Assembly: GCF_910592395.1 (NCBI RefSeq)
Contig: NC_088308.1
Span: forward strand, 6,961,001 to 7,021,000
DNA: 60,000 bases
DNA from: Lineus longissimus
Lineage: Eukaryota > Nemertea > Pilidiophora > Heteronemertea > Lineidae
Direction of reading: 5' to 3'
Positions 1-11,019 of the stretch are shown in pieces. Position numbers and translations under genes: made by a program. The notes under the pieces are model-generated. The model did no database searches and had not been told where the DNA came from. It saw nothing but the letters and a program-made list of their open reading frames with translations. How positions within the stretch are numbered: position 1 is the first letter of the stretch; each line of letters begins with the position of its first letter.

Positions 1-1520
1 TAATTATTTGTTCTCTTGGTCGATAATGGTGCTTTAGGCTCAACAGAGTGTGAGTATTCCTCTTTTGAAAATGACAAGTTCAATCTTCAGTTTGATTTGA
101 GAAAAAGCAAATATCTTGAAATGACAAAAAGCAAATATTTGAATAGATGTCATTACACTATTTACGTATTTTGTTAAAATGATCTTTTTGTTGACACTTG
201 ACAGTTGTACAATGGTCTGCTTGCCAACTTTTTTCCATCATTCTGAAAACTGTCTTTTTTCACTCCTGGTGCCTTGAGTGCAGTCACACATGCAAGGAAA
301 CCAAGACCAATTAGAAATGCCAGTTGTCCTTCTGACTCTCTCGCACGATTTAATGGCGTGTCTCAGGAGGTCAGCCAGTATCTGCCGGTATCTGCCAGGG
401 CAGGTGTTATAAAAAGACGCCATCCAAGTAGAGAGTGGCTTGAGATGGGCTCCTCCCCGGCAAAAACTGAATCACTCTGAGGCTGATAAATCGAATTGGT
501 GCCTAACCAAAGTGGTACAGAACAGAAACCGGCCAACATCAAAGTCACTGGGCCCATCCAGGAAGAAAAGTGTGCCACACTAATAAGACAATTTGGAAGT
601 AGTAATATTTCTCTCCGTTATGATTTGGTTTTGACCTAAACAGTTAATATTTTACCAAATCAATGGACGACATATCCTGCCAGAATTCCATGAACCTAAA
701 TGCAGTGTTTCTACCTAACTTTGAAAGTCAACAGTCAGTAGGAATCCTAATAACATAATGGTCATTGTAAATTTGATTTTGAAACTATTCAAATATTCTA
801 GCAAATGTTATGAAAACAACTGTAAATATTACTTGTAAACAGAGGTGTATTTTAAAGGACAGAGTAACTTAGAAAGACTCAGGCCTACTGAGAAAGAAGT
901 CCGGAGTAGTTTTAGAAAAGCATTTTTAAGTATGATGTCAAAGGGTATTTTTGGCTGGGAGGTCTCTGTGGGCCCTTCAAGGGTGGGGTCAGTTCTTTGT
1001 TTTCCAGAGAACAGAATCCCATCCTTGAAATTGGCGTTCACTTCATTTTGAAAGAGTTCAAATTGCTTTGGGATTTCAAGTTCTGGCCAAAATGGTGGTG
1101 CCTGGTGAATGGTGGTGGGTCAATAACCCTGAGGTTTCATGTTGGACTGCATACGACATTCTGCCTATACCCTCATGGAGAACAGTGAAAGTCTACTATG
1201 CACCATTGCCTTTCCGACAAAATGTCAGCAAGAAATGATGTAAAAATAGCTCATCTAATGACGCGATCTTCCACTTGGGATCATAAGAATGACAATATTT
1301 TGCCCAAATTCTGCCCCATCAGGTTTGGCAATTACAACCATTCTTTGCAGTTTATGAGTCATTAGTTTGGAGAAAGTCTAAGAATGACTGCTGCGTAACC
1401 ACACCTAAATCACAGAGCCTTTGCAAATTTTCCAAATTTTATTTGGGTCCACACACCAGTTCGTGGGACATCAATTAAATGAAGTGGGATGTCACCACAT
1501 CATGTGAGATTTTGCTTTAG
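1..1520. other. Non-coding stretch, no gene seen
   Basis: Only short open frames without convincing splice signals or recognisable protein content. No repeat unit stands out. It could be intergenic, or a 5' intron of the gene whose first visible exon begins at 9277. Confidence 0.5.
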
Positions 1521-2060
1521 TTTGTGGGATATCACCCCATTTTGTGGGATATCACCCCATTTTGTGGGATATCATCCCATTTTGTGGGTTATCACCCCAT
1601 TTTGTGGGATATCACCCCATTTTGTGGGATATCACCCCATTTTGTGGGATATCACCCCAGTTTGTGGGATATCACCCCATTTTGTGGGATATCACCCCAG
1701 TTTGTGGGTTATCACCCCATTTTGTGGAATATCGCCCCATTTTGTGGGATATTGCCCCATTTTGTGGAATATCACCCCATTTGGTGGGATATCGCCCCAT
1801 TTTGTGGGATATCACCCCATTTTGTGGGATATCACCCCAGTTTGTGGGATATCACCCCAGTATGTGGGATATAACCCCAGTTTGTGGAATATCACCCCAG
1901 TTTGTGGAATATCACCCCATTTTGTGGGATATCACCCCATTTTGTGGGATATCGCCCCATTTTGTGGAATATCGCCCCATTTTGTGGAATATCACCCCAT
2001 TTGGTGGGACATCACAACATTTTGTGGGTTTTCACCACATTTTGTGGGATATCAGTATCT
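1521..2060. repeat. 20-bp minisatellite, about 27 copies
   Basis: The unit ATCACCCCATTTTGTGGGAT repeats head to tail with an exact 20-base period. Single-base variants occur (CCAG for CCAT, GGTT or GGAAT for GGGAT, GCCCC for ACCCC). Because 20 is not a multiple of 3, all three forward frames read through the array and cycle the same 20-residue peptide, giving open frames of up to 235 codons. These frames have no splice context and are best read as a by-product of the repeat. Confidence 0.95.
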
Positions 2061-2483
2061 GTCTATAATGATTTTTTCATCAGATCCACACAGCATGACT
2101 TATCCTCCTTATTCCGTTACTTGCAGCAGAGTGATAAGTGTGATCTTGTTTACATTTCGTATCATCACAATAAGCAGATTTAAAAAGCAGACTTAGTGTC
2201 ATATCCAGTAAGAATCAATAGCTTCAGCAACCGTGGAGTTTATTTAACACTTCTTGGAAAATAGGCAAATAAAAAAAATAGAATTTCATTTCTTCTCCGA
2301 TCGGTTGCCCCTCCTCAGCTGTTAGGAGAGAAGTGAGCTCCGGTTTTTCTCCCATTTTTTCCAAAAATAGGATTGATATAGTTACTACCACATTTACATT
2401 TTGTAGTTAGAGGGGCCAAAGGGCAAATGCCCCCTCTGAAAGGTCACCCAAAAAATTATTTTTTTCATGAAGATTTTGGCCGA
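2061..2483. other. Non-coding spacer
   Basis: AT-rich sequence between the 20-bp satellite and the 1.1-kb mobile element. No gene or structured repeat was seen. Confidence 0.5.
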
Positions 2484-2539
2484 TTTTTAGCTCACCTCTT
2501 AGCAGAGGTGAGCTTATCCCATACCGTGGCGTCCGTCGT

Positions 2540-2583
<44 letters not shown>

Positions 2584-3623
2584 CGTCGTCCGTTAGCAGG
2601 GCACGTTTCGTAACTGTTAGAGCTATTGAGTTGAAACTTGGTACACATGTACCCTTATGTAATGACACCTTGGAGACCAAGTTTCGGTCCGATTCGTTTC
2701 ATGGTTTGGCCACCAGGGGGCCAAACGTTAAAAGTGAAAATATGCAATATCTCCCTTAATAGTAGTCGGGAAATTTTGAAAAAAATATGGTAGGTACTTC
2801 TAGCAAAGGTGCATCATATATCCTCCGGGTTTTTGATTTGACCTCCTTTTCAAGGTCACAGAGGTCAAATGGTGTAAATTGGCCGTTAGGATGTAACGAT
2901 GGCACGTTTCTAAACTGCAATGACTATTGATACCAAATTTGGTACACATTTACCCCTTAGTCAGGTGATCTCAGGGACCGAAGTTTGGTCCAATATGATT
3001 CACCACTTGACCACCAGGGGGCAAAATCCAAAAACCTTAAAAATGTGATTATTCCTTAACTTCTTGCCCGATTGCCACCAATTTGATATCATGGGTACAT
3101 CTAACCACCATACAGTATATGTCACACAGGTTTTTAATTTGACCTTCTTGTCAAGGTCACAGAGGTCAAATGGCGTAAATTCGCCGTCAGGCCGTAACTA
3201 TGGCACGTTTCTTAACTGCAATGACTATTGATCACAAATTAAGTACACATGTACCCCTTGGTCAGGTGATCTTAGGTACCGAAGTTTGGTGCGATCTGAT
3301 TTGCCGTTTGGCCTCCAGGGAGGGGGCCAAATCCTAAATTCTTCAAAATGCCATTATTCCTAGTAATGACTTGCCCGATTGGCACCAATTTTATATCATA
3401 GGTACATCTAATTCTAACAACCATTCAATGTGTCACCCGGGTCTTCTTTGATTTGACCTACTTTTCAAGGTCACAGAGGTCGAATGTACTGTAAATTTGC
3501 CATTTTGGGGAAATTGTAATTGCTTGGACCTACATCAAACCTAACACTACATGACACAATACCATGCTCTTTATACATCTTTCCTCCACATGAGGTGAGC
3601 ACAATGGCCCTGGCCATTTCATT
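2484..3623 (+). mobile_element. Hairpin-bounded 1.1-kb non-autonomous element, copy 1
   Basis: Starts TTTTTAGCTCACCTC and ends GGCCATTTCATT. It has no protein-coding capacity. The left end folds into a perfect hairpin (GCTCACCTC, six-base loop, GAGGTGAGC; about 2490-2513). The right end has a GAGGTGAGC motif and a second perfect hairpin (AATGGCC, CT, GGCCATT; 3603-3618). After a GTC/CGTC microsatellite the body holds three related units of about 300 bp, starting near 2603, 2900 and 3200. Each carries a GGCACGTTTC-type start, a TGGTACACAT-type block, a CCAGGGGGCCAAA-type block and an AGGTCA cluster. A second copy lies at 15475-16609 with roughly a dozen substitutions. No clear target duplication was found, so the class is open. 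Confidence 0.88.
2531..2596. repeat. GTC/CGTC microsatellite inside the 1.1-kb element
   Basis: A run of GTC triplets interrupted by CCGTCGTCC. It reads as poly-Arg on both strands, which makes spurious open frames. The matching run in the second copy (about 15522-15580) is shorter, as expected of replication slippage. Confidence 0.95.
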
Positions 3624-4067
3624 AGACTGAGAGAGGACAAAAGAGGTGTTTTGCCCCCCCCCATGACCAAAAAGCTCACTACATGCCTGATGTGAGAATG
3701 TTATACTCTTGTTGGATCAAAATTAGGAATGTCATTGTAGGAGATATCTGGAAATTTCAAGTTATCGAGAGTGTATGTGTACACGAATTGAACTGCACCC
3801 AATATCCTCTCGCTCTCGGCACCATAAAGTACTCTTATGACAGGAACTGAATGGATGGCTTTCAGTCAAACTGGAGAATATTCGAAATAACCTGAAATAA
3901 TGGAGAAATTAATTGCGAGGAAATTAATACAGGTTTGTGTAACAGTGCCTGAATTATATTAAAAAGTGTCGATCAGCTCTGTGACATTTCGATCAATACT
4001 TTTGCAAAAAAACATGTGTTTTCCTTCGTTGGAAATCACTTGTTTTTTTTCTCCATATTTCTGAAAT
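3624..4067. other. Non-coding spacer
   Basis: No gene or structured repeat was recognised. It includes a short C run at about 3653-3661. Confidence 0.5.
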
Positions 4068-4280
4068 ACTCGAGTTTCACCAATCAAAGACTACTTTGAT
4101 TATTATTTGAAATTGCCACACAGGCCAAGAACATGAGGTCATGACGACTTGTTGACACCAGCCTATTGTCTATCCAAATTAGAACGTGTTGATGGCATCA
4201 AGTGACCAAGTTTACAATATCTTGTTGGGCTCGACTTGAATATTCAAAATTGATCATAGATCGGTGGAAATAGAGTATCA
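4068..4280. mobile_element. Small TIR element (family B), about 212 bp
   Basis: Begins CGAGTTTCACCAATCAAAGACT and ends near ATCGGTGGAAATAGAGTAT, so the ends are imperfect inverted repeats of the CTAGTTTCACCGATCT type. The interior (GAAATTGCCACACAGGCC, then GAACATGAGGTCATGA) matches the copies at 20445-21062 and 37988-38175. It is non-coding and MITE-like. This copy is degraded at both ends. Confidence 0.6.
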
Positions 4281-7200
4281 ATCAACTCCATCAGATTAGG
4301 GCCTTTGCTGGGATATGTTTGATAGTGAAATTCTCATGATTTGAATGAAAGTATTGCACCCACCTGTCTTCGATGAAAGAAGGAACTATGATTTTCACCC
4401 GAGAATTTTAAAAGGCTCATAGAGGTGTTGAATTAATGAAATGTGGAAGAATGGCTTTTGGGTTGAAACATGTTGCTACATTGTTCGCCCTTTCAAAGAA
4501 AACAGTAAAAAGGAGTGTACCACAATATCATTAAGAAGTCCGCAATAAATATAGTTATTTAAGAAAAATGATAATAGCTCACTGGAAGCCAATTATCATG
4601 ACTGATTAAAATGTAGCGCAAATTATATGTTGTGTACTGGTACCTCGTAAGGACAGATTTTATATTTTGTATGCCCCATAATCAAAAACCCATCAGCTCT
4701 TTTGAGGTAATAGGTTTTGGCAGCATAATTATCATGGACACGGTTCACCCAAGCATGTGCAGCATGTAGAGGCGGTTCTGGATAACGCCCATATGCTCGC
4801 ACACAAGCAAGTTGTTATTCCGTATGATATTCTCGCACTTGTATGACCTTATGGTGGACTCTCGTTTTCATGGTTAGAATTGAAAGAAACCAGCAAATGG
4901 CTTGGTGTGTTTTTCGACCACCAACATCATCAAGGTAATAAGAGAAGTCATCAGCCTGGCGGTACCACAGCCACATGTTTCCTTTCTAAACCTTCTTACA
5001 CTTCTGCCCTTCTCAGTGCTCTGGTGTGGCATAATGAAGAGATGAAAATGATTTTTTCCCTCAGATTCATATCATGTGTATAGACTACATCTGTTGACTC
5101 ATCTTACAATGAAAAGAAATACCAGCAGCCTGGAAGATTGTCTACCTCGACTAGGCCTAGATGATAATGTGTCACCTCTGTTGCTCTACCCCCCCCCCCC
5201 CCCCCCCCCCCGAGGGATTCATACTAAATATATATAGTTTGGTCATTGAACGTAATGATCGTGACTCATGCAGATAAACCATGCACTCCAATTTCCTCAT
5301 CTAAGTGCGAAGAAGAACAATTGTCTCTTCACTCAAATGACAGTCCTGGTCGTGTTGCATTGCAGAAGTACCTTGATGATCAGGGATCGATATCCAATGT
5401 TTTACAAGTTACCATAGCAACGATCAGCCCCACCCTGATAGATTGTTTAGGTAGCCTTTAGCATTGTATGTGTTGTTTCTATATATAGTGACAGTCTAGG
5501 TACCAGTGCTATATATGGCACAAGATCTATATTACAACTTTTTTAGTGCCTGTCATTACTTGACCTTTATAAGAGGTCATTTTGATAAAAATACTGCACC
5601 AGAAGATGTTTTGCCTTCGCCCTGCAAATGAGTGATTTCTGCTATGATGCAATATGAAATAAAATTTTATAGATCTGAACAGAGAGAGTTGTCGAATAAC
5701 ACGTCCTTGGGATGTAACTGGGGAAAAGAAACCAAGAACATATTAGCAAAGGGGATAGCTCTATTCCAAGTGCCAAGGTCCTTCCTGCTTATGCTAATAT
5801 TGATAAATCCATCTCTAAACAAAATAAAACAGGAATCAAGGCAAGAAACCATCTTTTTGGCACAGTTATTGAGACACATTCAAATGAGTTAGCAACAGAT
5901 TTGTTTGATAATTCCTCAAAACAGCTATTTACTCTAATAAGTATCAGTTTGGACTGTTGAAATTAGAGTTGGTCTCCAAAAACAAACAATATTGTCTGAC
6001 ACAATTCTGTGCGAGAAAAATATTTTTAGTTGAAATCATGCTATGTCTGCCTAGCATGTTGCATCTGGACTTTTAGCCCATTGTGGTTCTGTTTGGATGC
6101 CAATGATCTTGTTAAATGACCCTTAGCGTAAAGGCTGCAGGGTCCCTCAAAACTGTCCAGCCAAGAATTAATTAATTACCTAATTAGTAACCAAGGTAAA
6201 TTTACGTTTGTTGTTTTAATGTTTTTGTGTCTGCCTCCCCCAGGTGGGCTAATATTTTTCCAAGCATCGCTCACTGTTTGTCATTTCCTTATACTTTCTT
6301 GGTTGGGGAGTCATAGCGAGTGAGGGACCCAACTGTTTTGCACTGGTGACCCAGCCCCCTTGACTCTACTCAGGATACACAGATGATTTCTTCACTTGTT
6401 CAGCTTCTATTGGAAAAACCACTTCAGGAAATATTACTCATTTCATTAGTTAATCTGTACTCGTTTTATAAGTTAAACCTCTTGAGTCTGTGGCTGCACG
6501 TCCCCAAAGGGAGGATGTGTCAAACTGTGAATAGGGTCCTTATGGAATTAGTGGTCTTTTTGTCATTCTCCTGGACCCTTTGAAGAAGATAAACTCTTGA
6601 GGAAGTTGCCTTTCACACTGAATGAGTTCTTCGTGTTTATAGGTCTCATTCTTCAGTGACTTTTGTGAAGGAAAGGATACAGTCTGCAGAATTTTTTCAA
6701 AATTTCTCGATAAGTGTCTGAAATCAAGTGATTGGTTTTTCTGATTTTTGCTGCTCGTCAACAATAGTTGCTATAATAGTGTTGGACTAAACATTAACAT
6801 TCTGAGGATTTATGTATACAATATCAGTCATTTTTCTTCCTAAAAATGGCAACTAAATGCTATTATAAGGTAAATATAACTGGTGTTTGAGCTTTTAGTT
6901 TATCGAACACACGTACTAGAAACCAGGGATTTGACAAAGCACAGTGGCGGTCAGTCCTAGTGTTTGGACAACATCTAGCTGCTGACCATCTGCGCTGGGT
7001 AGTGCCATAAATGAAGCGCCAATTAGTGTGAATGTGAATGAAGGGATGTCAATCGTGATTTGGACTGTATCCAGTTTCTAAAACAACCAATGACTCAAAA
7101 GATTTTCTGTTGATGTTTATCTGGCCTCCGACCTTCTATGTGATATAGCGAAACTGCAGAAAATGGCATAGCGAGCATGGCATGACGTCTGACAGCCTCT

Positions 7201-7570
7201 GTAACGCTGAAATAGAATTCTCAACACGTCAATCAATTGAACATCCACAGCCATATAACTTTGCACTTAAAAATTCACACTCAATTTCAATAAACTTATT
7301 GATTTCCATTCAGTGAATAAGTCAAGTCGGACACTTCGGATAGGGTGAGAAACCTGGCCGCAAGTGGCTTTTTGATTCACCTGTTGTGGAGCCATACTGT
7401 CTGTTAACAAGAGCTATTGAAAATATTTTTGATTGATATGCTTTTAACTATAACTGAAAATACATCTACTATCTTGGAAAGGAATTGCCATGTATTGACC
7501 TTTGCCTGTGAAGTTTTGTAGATGAACGAAGTTCATCATTTTTTGGCAAGTTTGTTCATTCCTGGCTTTG
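4281..7570. other. Non-coding stretch, no gene seen
   Basis: About 3.3 kb of AT-rich sequence. It holds a 23-base C homopolymer at 5189-5211 and one GTGATTTGGACTG family motif at 7043-7072. Small open frames here lack splice context and recognisable domains. Confidence 0.5.
5189..5211. repeat. C homopolymer (23 bases)
   Basis: Uninterrupted run of C. Its length is likely to be unreliable in the assembly. Confidence 0.97.
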
Positions 7571-7581
7571 ACCTATTTTGG

Positions 7582-7832
7582 CATCATCATATTCATCATC
7601 GTTATCATCATTATCATCATCGTTATCATCATTATCATCATTGACATCATCATTATCATCATGATCATTATCATCATTATCATCATCGTTATCATCATTA
7701 TGATTGTCACTTTCATCATCCTGCATCCACTGCCATCATCATTGTCATAGTCATCCTCCTCCTCCTCCTCCTCCTCCTCCTCCTCCTCCTCCTCCTCATC
7801 ATCATCATCATAGTCATTGTCATCATCAATCA
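7582..7832. repeat. Compound CAT/TAT and CTC microsatellite
   Basis: Interrupted ATC/ATT triplets run from 7582 to about 7750, followed by CTC triplets (about 7753-7797) and a final ATC run. The minus strand reads as Met/Ile then poly-Glu/Asp and the plus strand as poly-Ile, so the open frames here are repeat artefacts. Confidence 0.95.
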
Positions 7833-7835
7833 AAG

Positions 7836-9276
7836 CGGTGTATCTCCTTCTGCTGAATAGCGTCCTTACTCTACGGGGCTTGTTATACTTTGGACAGGTT
7901 ACTCACCAGGCTATGAGCGAGAGTACATAGGTGTACTTCTCATTACTGCAAATCTCAATGTAGTCTATGTCTTTTGATCATGTTAATAAATTCATACAGA
8001 AACACCACCGTAGGACATGTTGGGCCTGACCAAACACATCAATACTCTACTTATTTACTCAGAATTCATCAATGGTGTTTTCACGCCAATGATATCCCTC
8101 CTTTAGGGAATGGACATCACTCTAATCACAGGCCCTGGGGGTGGGTTAGAGATTGGTAGACCAGATGCGATATACAAGTATAAGTGTAAACTAGGCATTT
8201 AACTATTGTCTGTGTGTCTACAACAATGCTGTATCTCCAAGAAGAAGTGACACCACCATTTGCTTCTCACATTTTCCATTGGACGCAAACTTGGCTCCTT
8301 GAACTAAAAAGTTGGGTCTGAGCTTTTGATTTGTTCTTCTGCTTAGTTTGGGCTGTTCAGAAACAGAAAGTATAAAATAGGTCATCACCAGCTTTTGAGT
8401 AAAATGAGGCCCTAAACTTCAGAAAGTTTCCACTAATTTTGATGAAAAATGCATCCACTGATCTAGAAAACATGCTCCACCTAGCTGATAGCTGGTTGTA
8501 CCAATCTCTACGATATTCAAGGTGTCATCTCTATTGAGATCACAGGTGAAAGCAGGCCTAGAAATACTCTTAATTGGTTAATCAAGCACTCTGCTTTATT
8601 GTATAGTACATTTAAGTAGCTCCTTGAGTGGTCTCGTGGTTGGTATATAATTTGCCGTGACGAAGAATAGCATGCATGTCCAACATTGATATGAATGATA
8701 TTGATGATATATGAATTATATGTTGGGGAATAATACAGCCCTAATTGCCTACGATCTTCTACCAGTCTTTTATCTGTTTCGGTTTATGGTTGTTCAGTGG
8801 GCTGGGTAATGTAGACATGCCCTACAGAGATCATGACGTGCAAGTTAAAAAAACCAACTTTTCAATATTTTTAGATCAACCTTGCCAATATCATCACCAA
8901 ATATTAACCAGAAACCTTTAAACTCATTATGAAAACTTTTACTCCACAGATGTGACAAAAATGATATTACAAAGAAGGTGGGCCATGATGCCTGAAGATG
9001 ATGGGGTGGTTGAGAACAGCGACTTATCACAGATCCTTATATACGGATAAAACTCTGTAGAAAAGGGCTAATTTTGTGTACATTGCAATGATCCATATAC
9101 ATAACTATCCCTGATAAGTTACTGATCACAACCGCCCTGATGATAATGATTGGTGGAGTAATGCTCAAAACAAAATCCAGGATATTTTATGTAATTTCCA
9201 GAGATTTTAGGATTCTCTCCCAATTTTGTTTTCTTCTCTGTGATTTAACTGCATCTCGATCCTTTCTCTATTACAG
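7836..9276. other. Non-coding stretch upstream of exon A
   Basis: No exon or repeat was confidently seen. The last 20 bases form a polypyrimidine tract ending TTACAG, the acceptor of exon A. Exon A is therefore probably not the first exon of its transcript, and a 5' untranslated or coding exon may lie in this stretch or beyond the window. Confidence 0.45.
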
Positions 9277-9440
9277 ATTCTTCCCATGAATGAGGCCATG
9301 TGGAGTGGGCTTGGACCCCCACACCTCGCGCTGGGTCACATGTCCATCGACGACGCCATGTTGGATCTGTCGCCGGTAGACGAGGCACCTGAGGTCCTCA
9401 ACCTTGACGAAATATTCCCCGATCATGTCAATGAAATTTG
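9277..9440 (+). CDS. Exon A of an unidentified multi-promoter gene (acidic N-terminus)
   Basis: The exon lies between a strong acceptor (pyrimidine tract, TTACAG) and the donor TG|GTGAGT. The proposed start is the ATG at 9286, giving 51 codons plus two bases (phase 2). The frame is also open, in phase 0, back to the acceptor (Ile-Leu-Pro before the Met), so translation could begin further upstream. The peptide begins MNEAMWSGLGPPHLAL and is acidic and hydrophobic (DDAMLDLSPVDEAPEVLNLD). No domain is recognised. It joins exon B in frame across a 1.4-kb intron, completing a Cys codon. Even codon use with many C/G third positions sets it apart from the AT-rich surroundings. Confidence 0.6.
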
Positions 9441-9666
9441 GTGAGTTGATACTGTCCAGTGGCTAAGAAGTGGATTTGATGCCCAACACTGACCCATCAC
9501 TTGTGACCTTTGGCAAGGCACTTTACTTTTCACCCTGCCAAAGAATTGCCCTCAAATGGCCATTGGGATTTGGGATAGAGTAAAAAATCATTGGGGAAAA
9601 TCAAGACAGAGGTTCCATCAGGATATTGGATTCGAGAATCAGGATCTTCACCTCAGGCCACTGGCT

Positions 9667-9705
9667 ATTGGGAAAATGAGTCTGGCCTAGACTCATTTTC
9701 CCAAT
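9667..9705. repeat. Perfect 17-bp-arm hairpin in intron A-B
   Basis: ATTGGGAAAATGAGTCT, five-base loop GGCCT, then the exact reverse complement. It sits 227 bases after the exon A donor. Confidence 0.9.
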
Positions 9706-10878
9706 GTTGTTAACATGTTTTCTCGTATAGATAAACCACCTAAATAGCTGAATAGATACATGACTAATAATATGCTAACTAATGAATCGTGAGCTGTCAA
9801 ATATCTCCATTCATGATCGAATGCATAATTCGGTATCAGACGTGAACAGGTTTCGTCACTTTGCACGTCTTTGACGATGATTGATAAATAGCCCTGTTTT
9901 AAAAGCTGTTATTGCAATGACTTTCTGTAGTTGAACAAAAACGTTGCGTGTAACTAAGACGGCTTTAGAGGAAACATTTCCTGTAAAAGTGTTGAGATGG
10001 CAGCACTTTATTTCAGCAGAATTGCCGGTTTCTGCGTGTTACAACCCAGTCATGAGAGTACTCAAAGGACCCCATTGGTCATACTCTATTCCAAACAAAG
10101 TCGCAGACTCTGGCCTATCAATTGGGATCTTGGGCAAGTCACTTTACGTTCATTGTGGCGCCACGTCCTTTGAAAGGGATCTGAAACAAATATTGTAAAA
10201 TGCCTAACCTTCACAGGCATTTTCTATTCGTTATTAGCAAAATAGAAATTGCAATAAGGTATTTTTGGGTTGGAAAAACTCAAAAAGAATTTCGTGGCAT
10301 TTTGTCTTCACTCGATGAAATATGAGAAAATTCACAAAGTTTTGGCTTGGTGAACATGACCCGGTTTGCAGTAACCTGTATTGTGGTTACAGTGGGTCAT
10401 GTAACTCGTGTAAGACAGAACTGTAATACGGAGTTCCCTGAGGATAATCAGGCCGGGTAATCTCGAGTTCAGCCAAAGTGAGAGTTGTTTTGTTATAGAG
10501 TTGTTACAAGAGTATGACGTGATTAGGAAAGGAAGGGGTCAAAATGTCAGTTAACAGGCCCTAAATGATAATCTACATTTGTAGCTATTTAACTTTGAAT
10601 GTTTTAATGTTTTGTAGTAACATTAGCCATTTGTGGTGTGATAGTGTTTAGACCAAGTTCCTTGTTCTGACTTTTTCCCTCAGACATGGACTCCATTTAA
10701 GATAGAGGACACCTCATCCTCTAGGTAGGCCTACTTTTCCAGTCACAGGACTTTATATTGCTATTTGGTTAAGGTGAAACTGGAATTCCACTCGTTACCA
10801 CTGGAACTCTACTGGTTACCATTGGAATTTTTCTGTACATTTCACATATATCTATCATGAATTCTACCTTTATTTCAG
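9706..10878. other. Intron A-B sequence
   Basis: The remainder of the intron between exons A and B. A weak imperfect inverted repeat (ACATGACCC with GTAACC facing GGTTAC and GGGTCATGT) lies at about 10353-10402. It ends in a short acceptor, TTTATTTCAG. No other gene content was seen. Confidence 0.5.
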
Positions 10879-11019
10879 TGAAGAAGACGGCTACGATATT
10901 TGTCCAGTTGAATACACATTTGATGATTATGACTCGGGACCTGTTGGCGAATCAGAGATCGATTCCTATTGGACGAGCATCTATGGCAACTATGACGCCC
11001 TCAATCTGGAGGATTCAAG
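10879..11019 (+). CDS. Exon B of the unidentified multi-promoter gene (acidic, Tyr/Asp-rich)
   Basis: A 141-base exon between TTTATTTCAG and AG|GTAGGA. With the two bases from exon A it adds 47 codons and leaves phase 2. The peptide is strongly acidic and aromatic (CEEDGYDICPVEYTFDDYDS, then SEIDSYWTSIYGNYDALNLE) and has no stop in this frame. The length is a multiple of three and the phase is preserved, so the exon could be skipped without changing frame. Its donor phase fits the acceptor of exon C at 43051, making an Arg codon. No known domain is recognised; an acidic interaction or activation segment is only a guess. Confidence 0.6.

Noticed and set aside
1521-2060. Possible CRISPR array
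   Set aside because: Units are contiguous with no unique spacers, no cas-like genes are present, and the genome is clearly eukaryotic.
1489-2196. 235-codon open frame with WDITPFCGISPHFV-type repeats, as a repeat protein
   Set aside because: It is generated by the stop-free 20-bp satellite, is matched by open frames in the other two forward frames, and has no splice or promoter context.
2427-2759. Poly-Arg open frames on both strands
   Set aside because: They are translations of the GTC/CGTC microsatellite inside the mobile element.
7573-7833. Acidic poly-Glu/Asp and poly-Ile open frames
   Set aside because: They are products of the CAT/CTC microsatellite.
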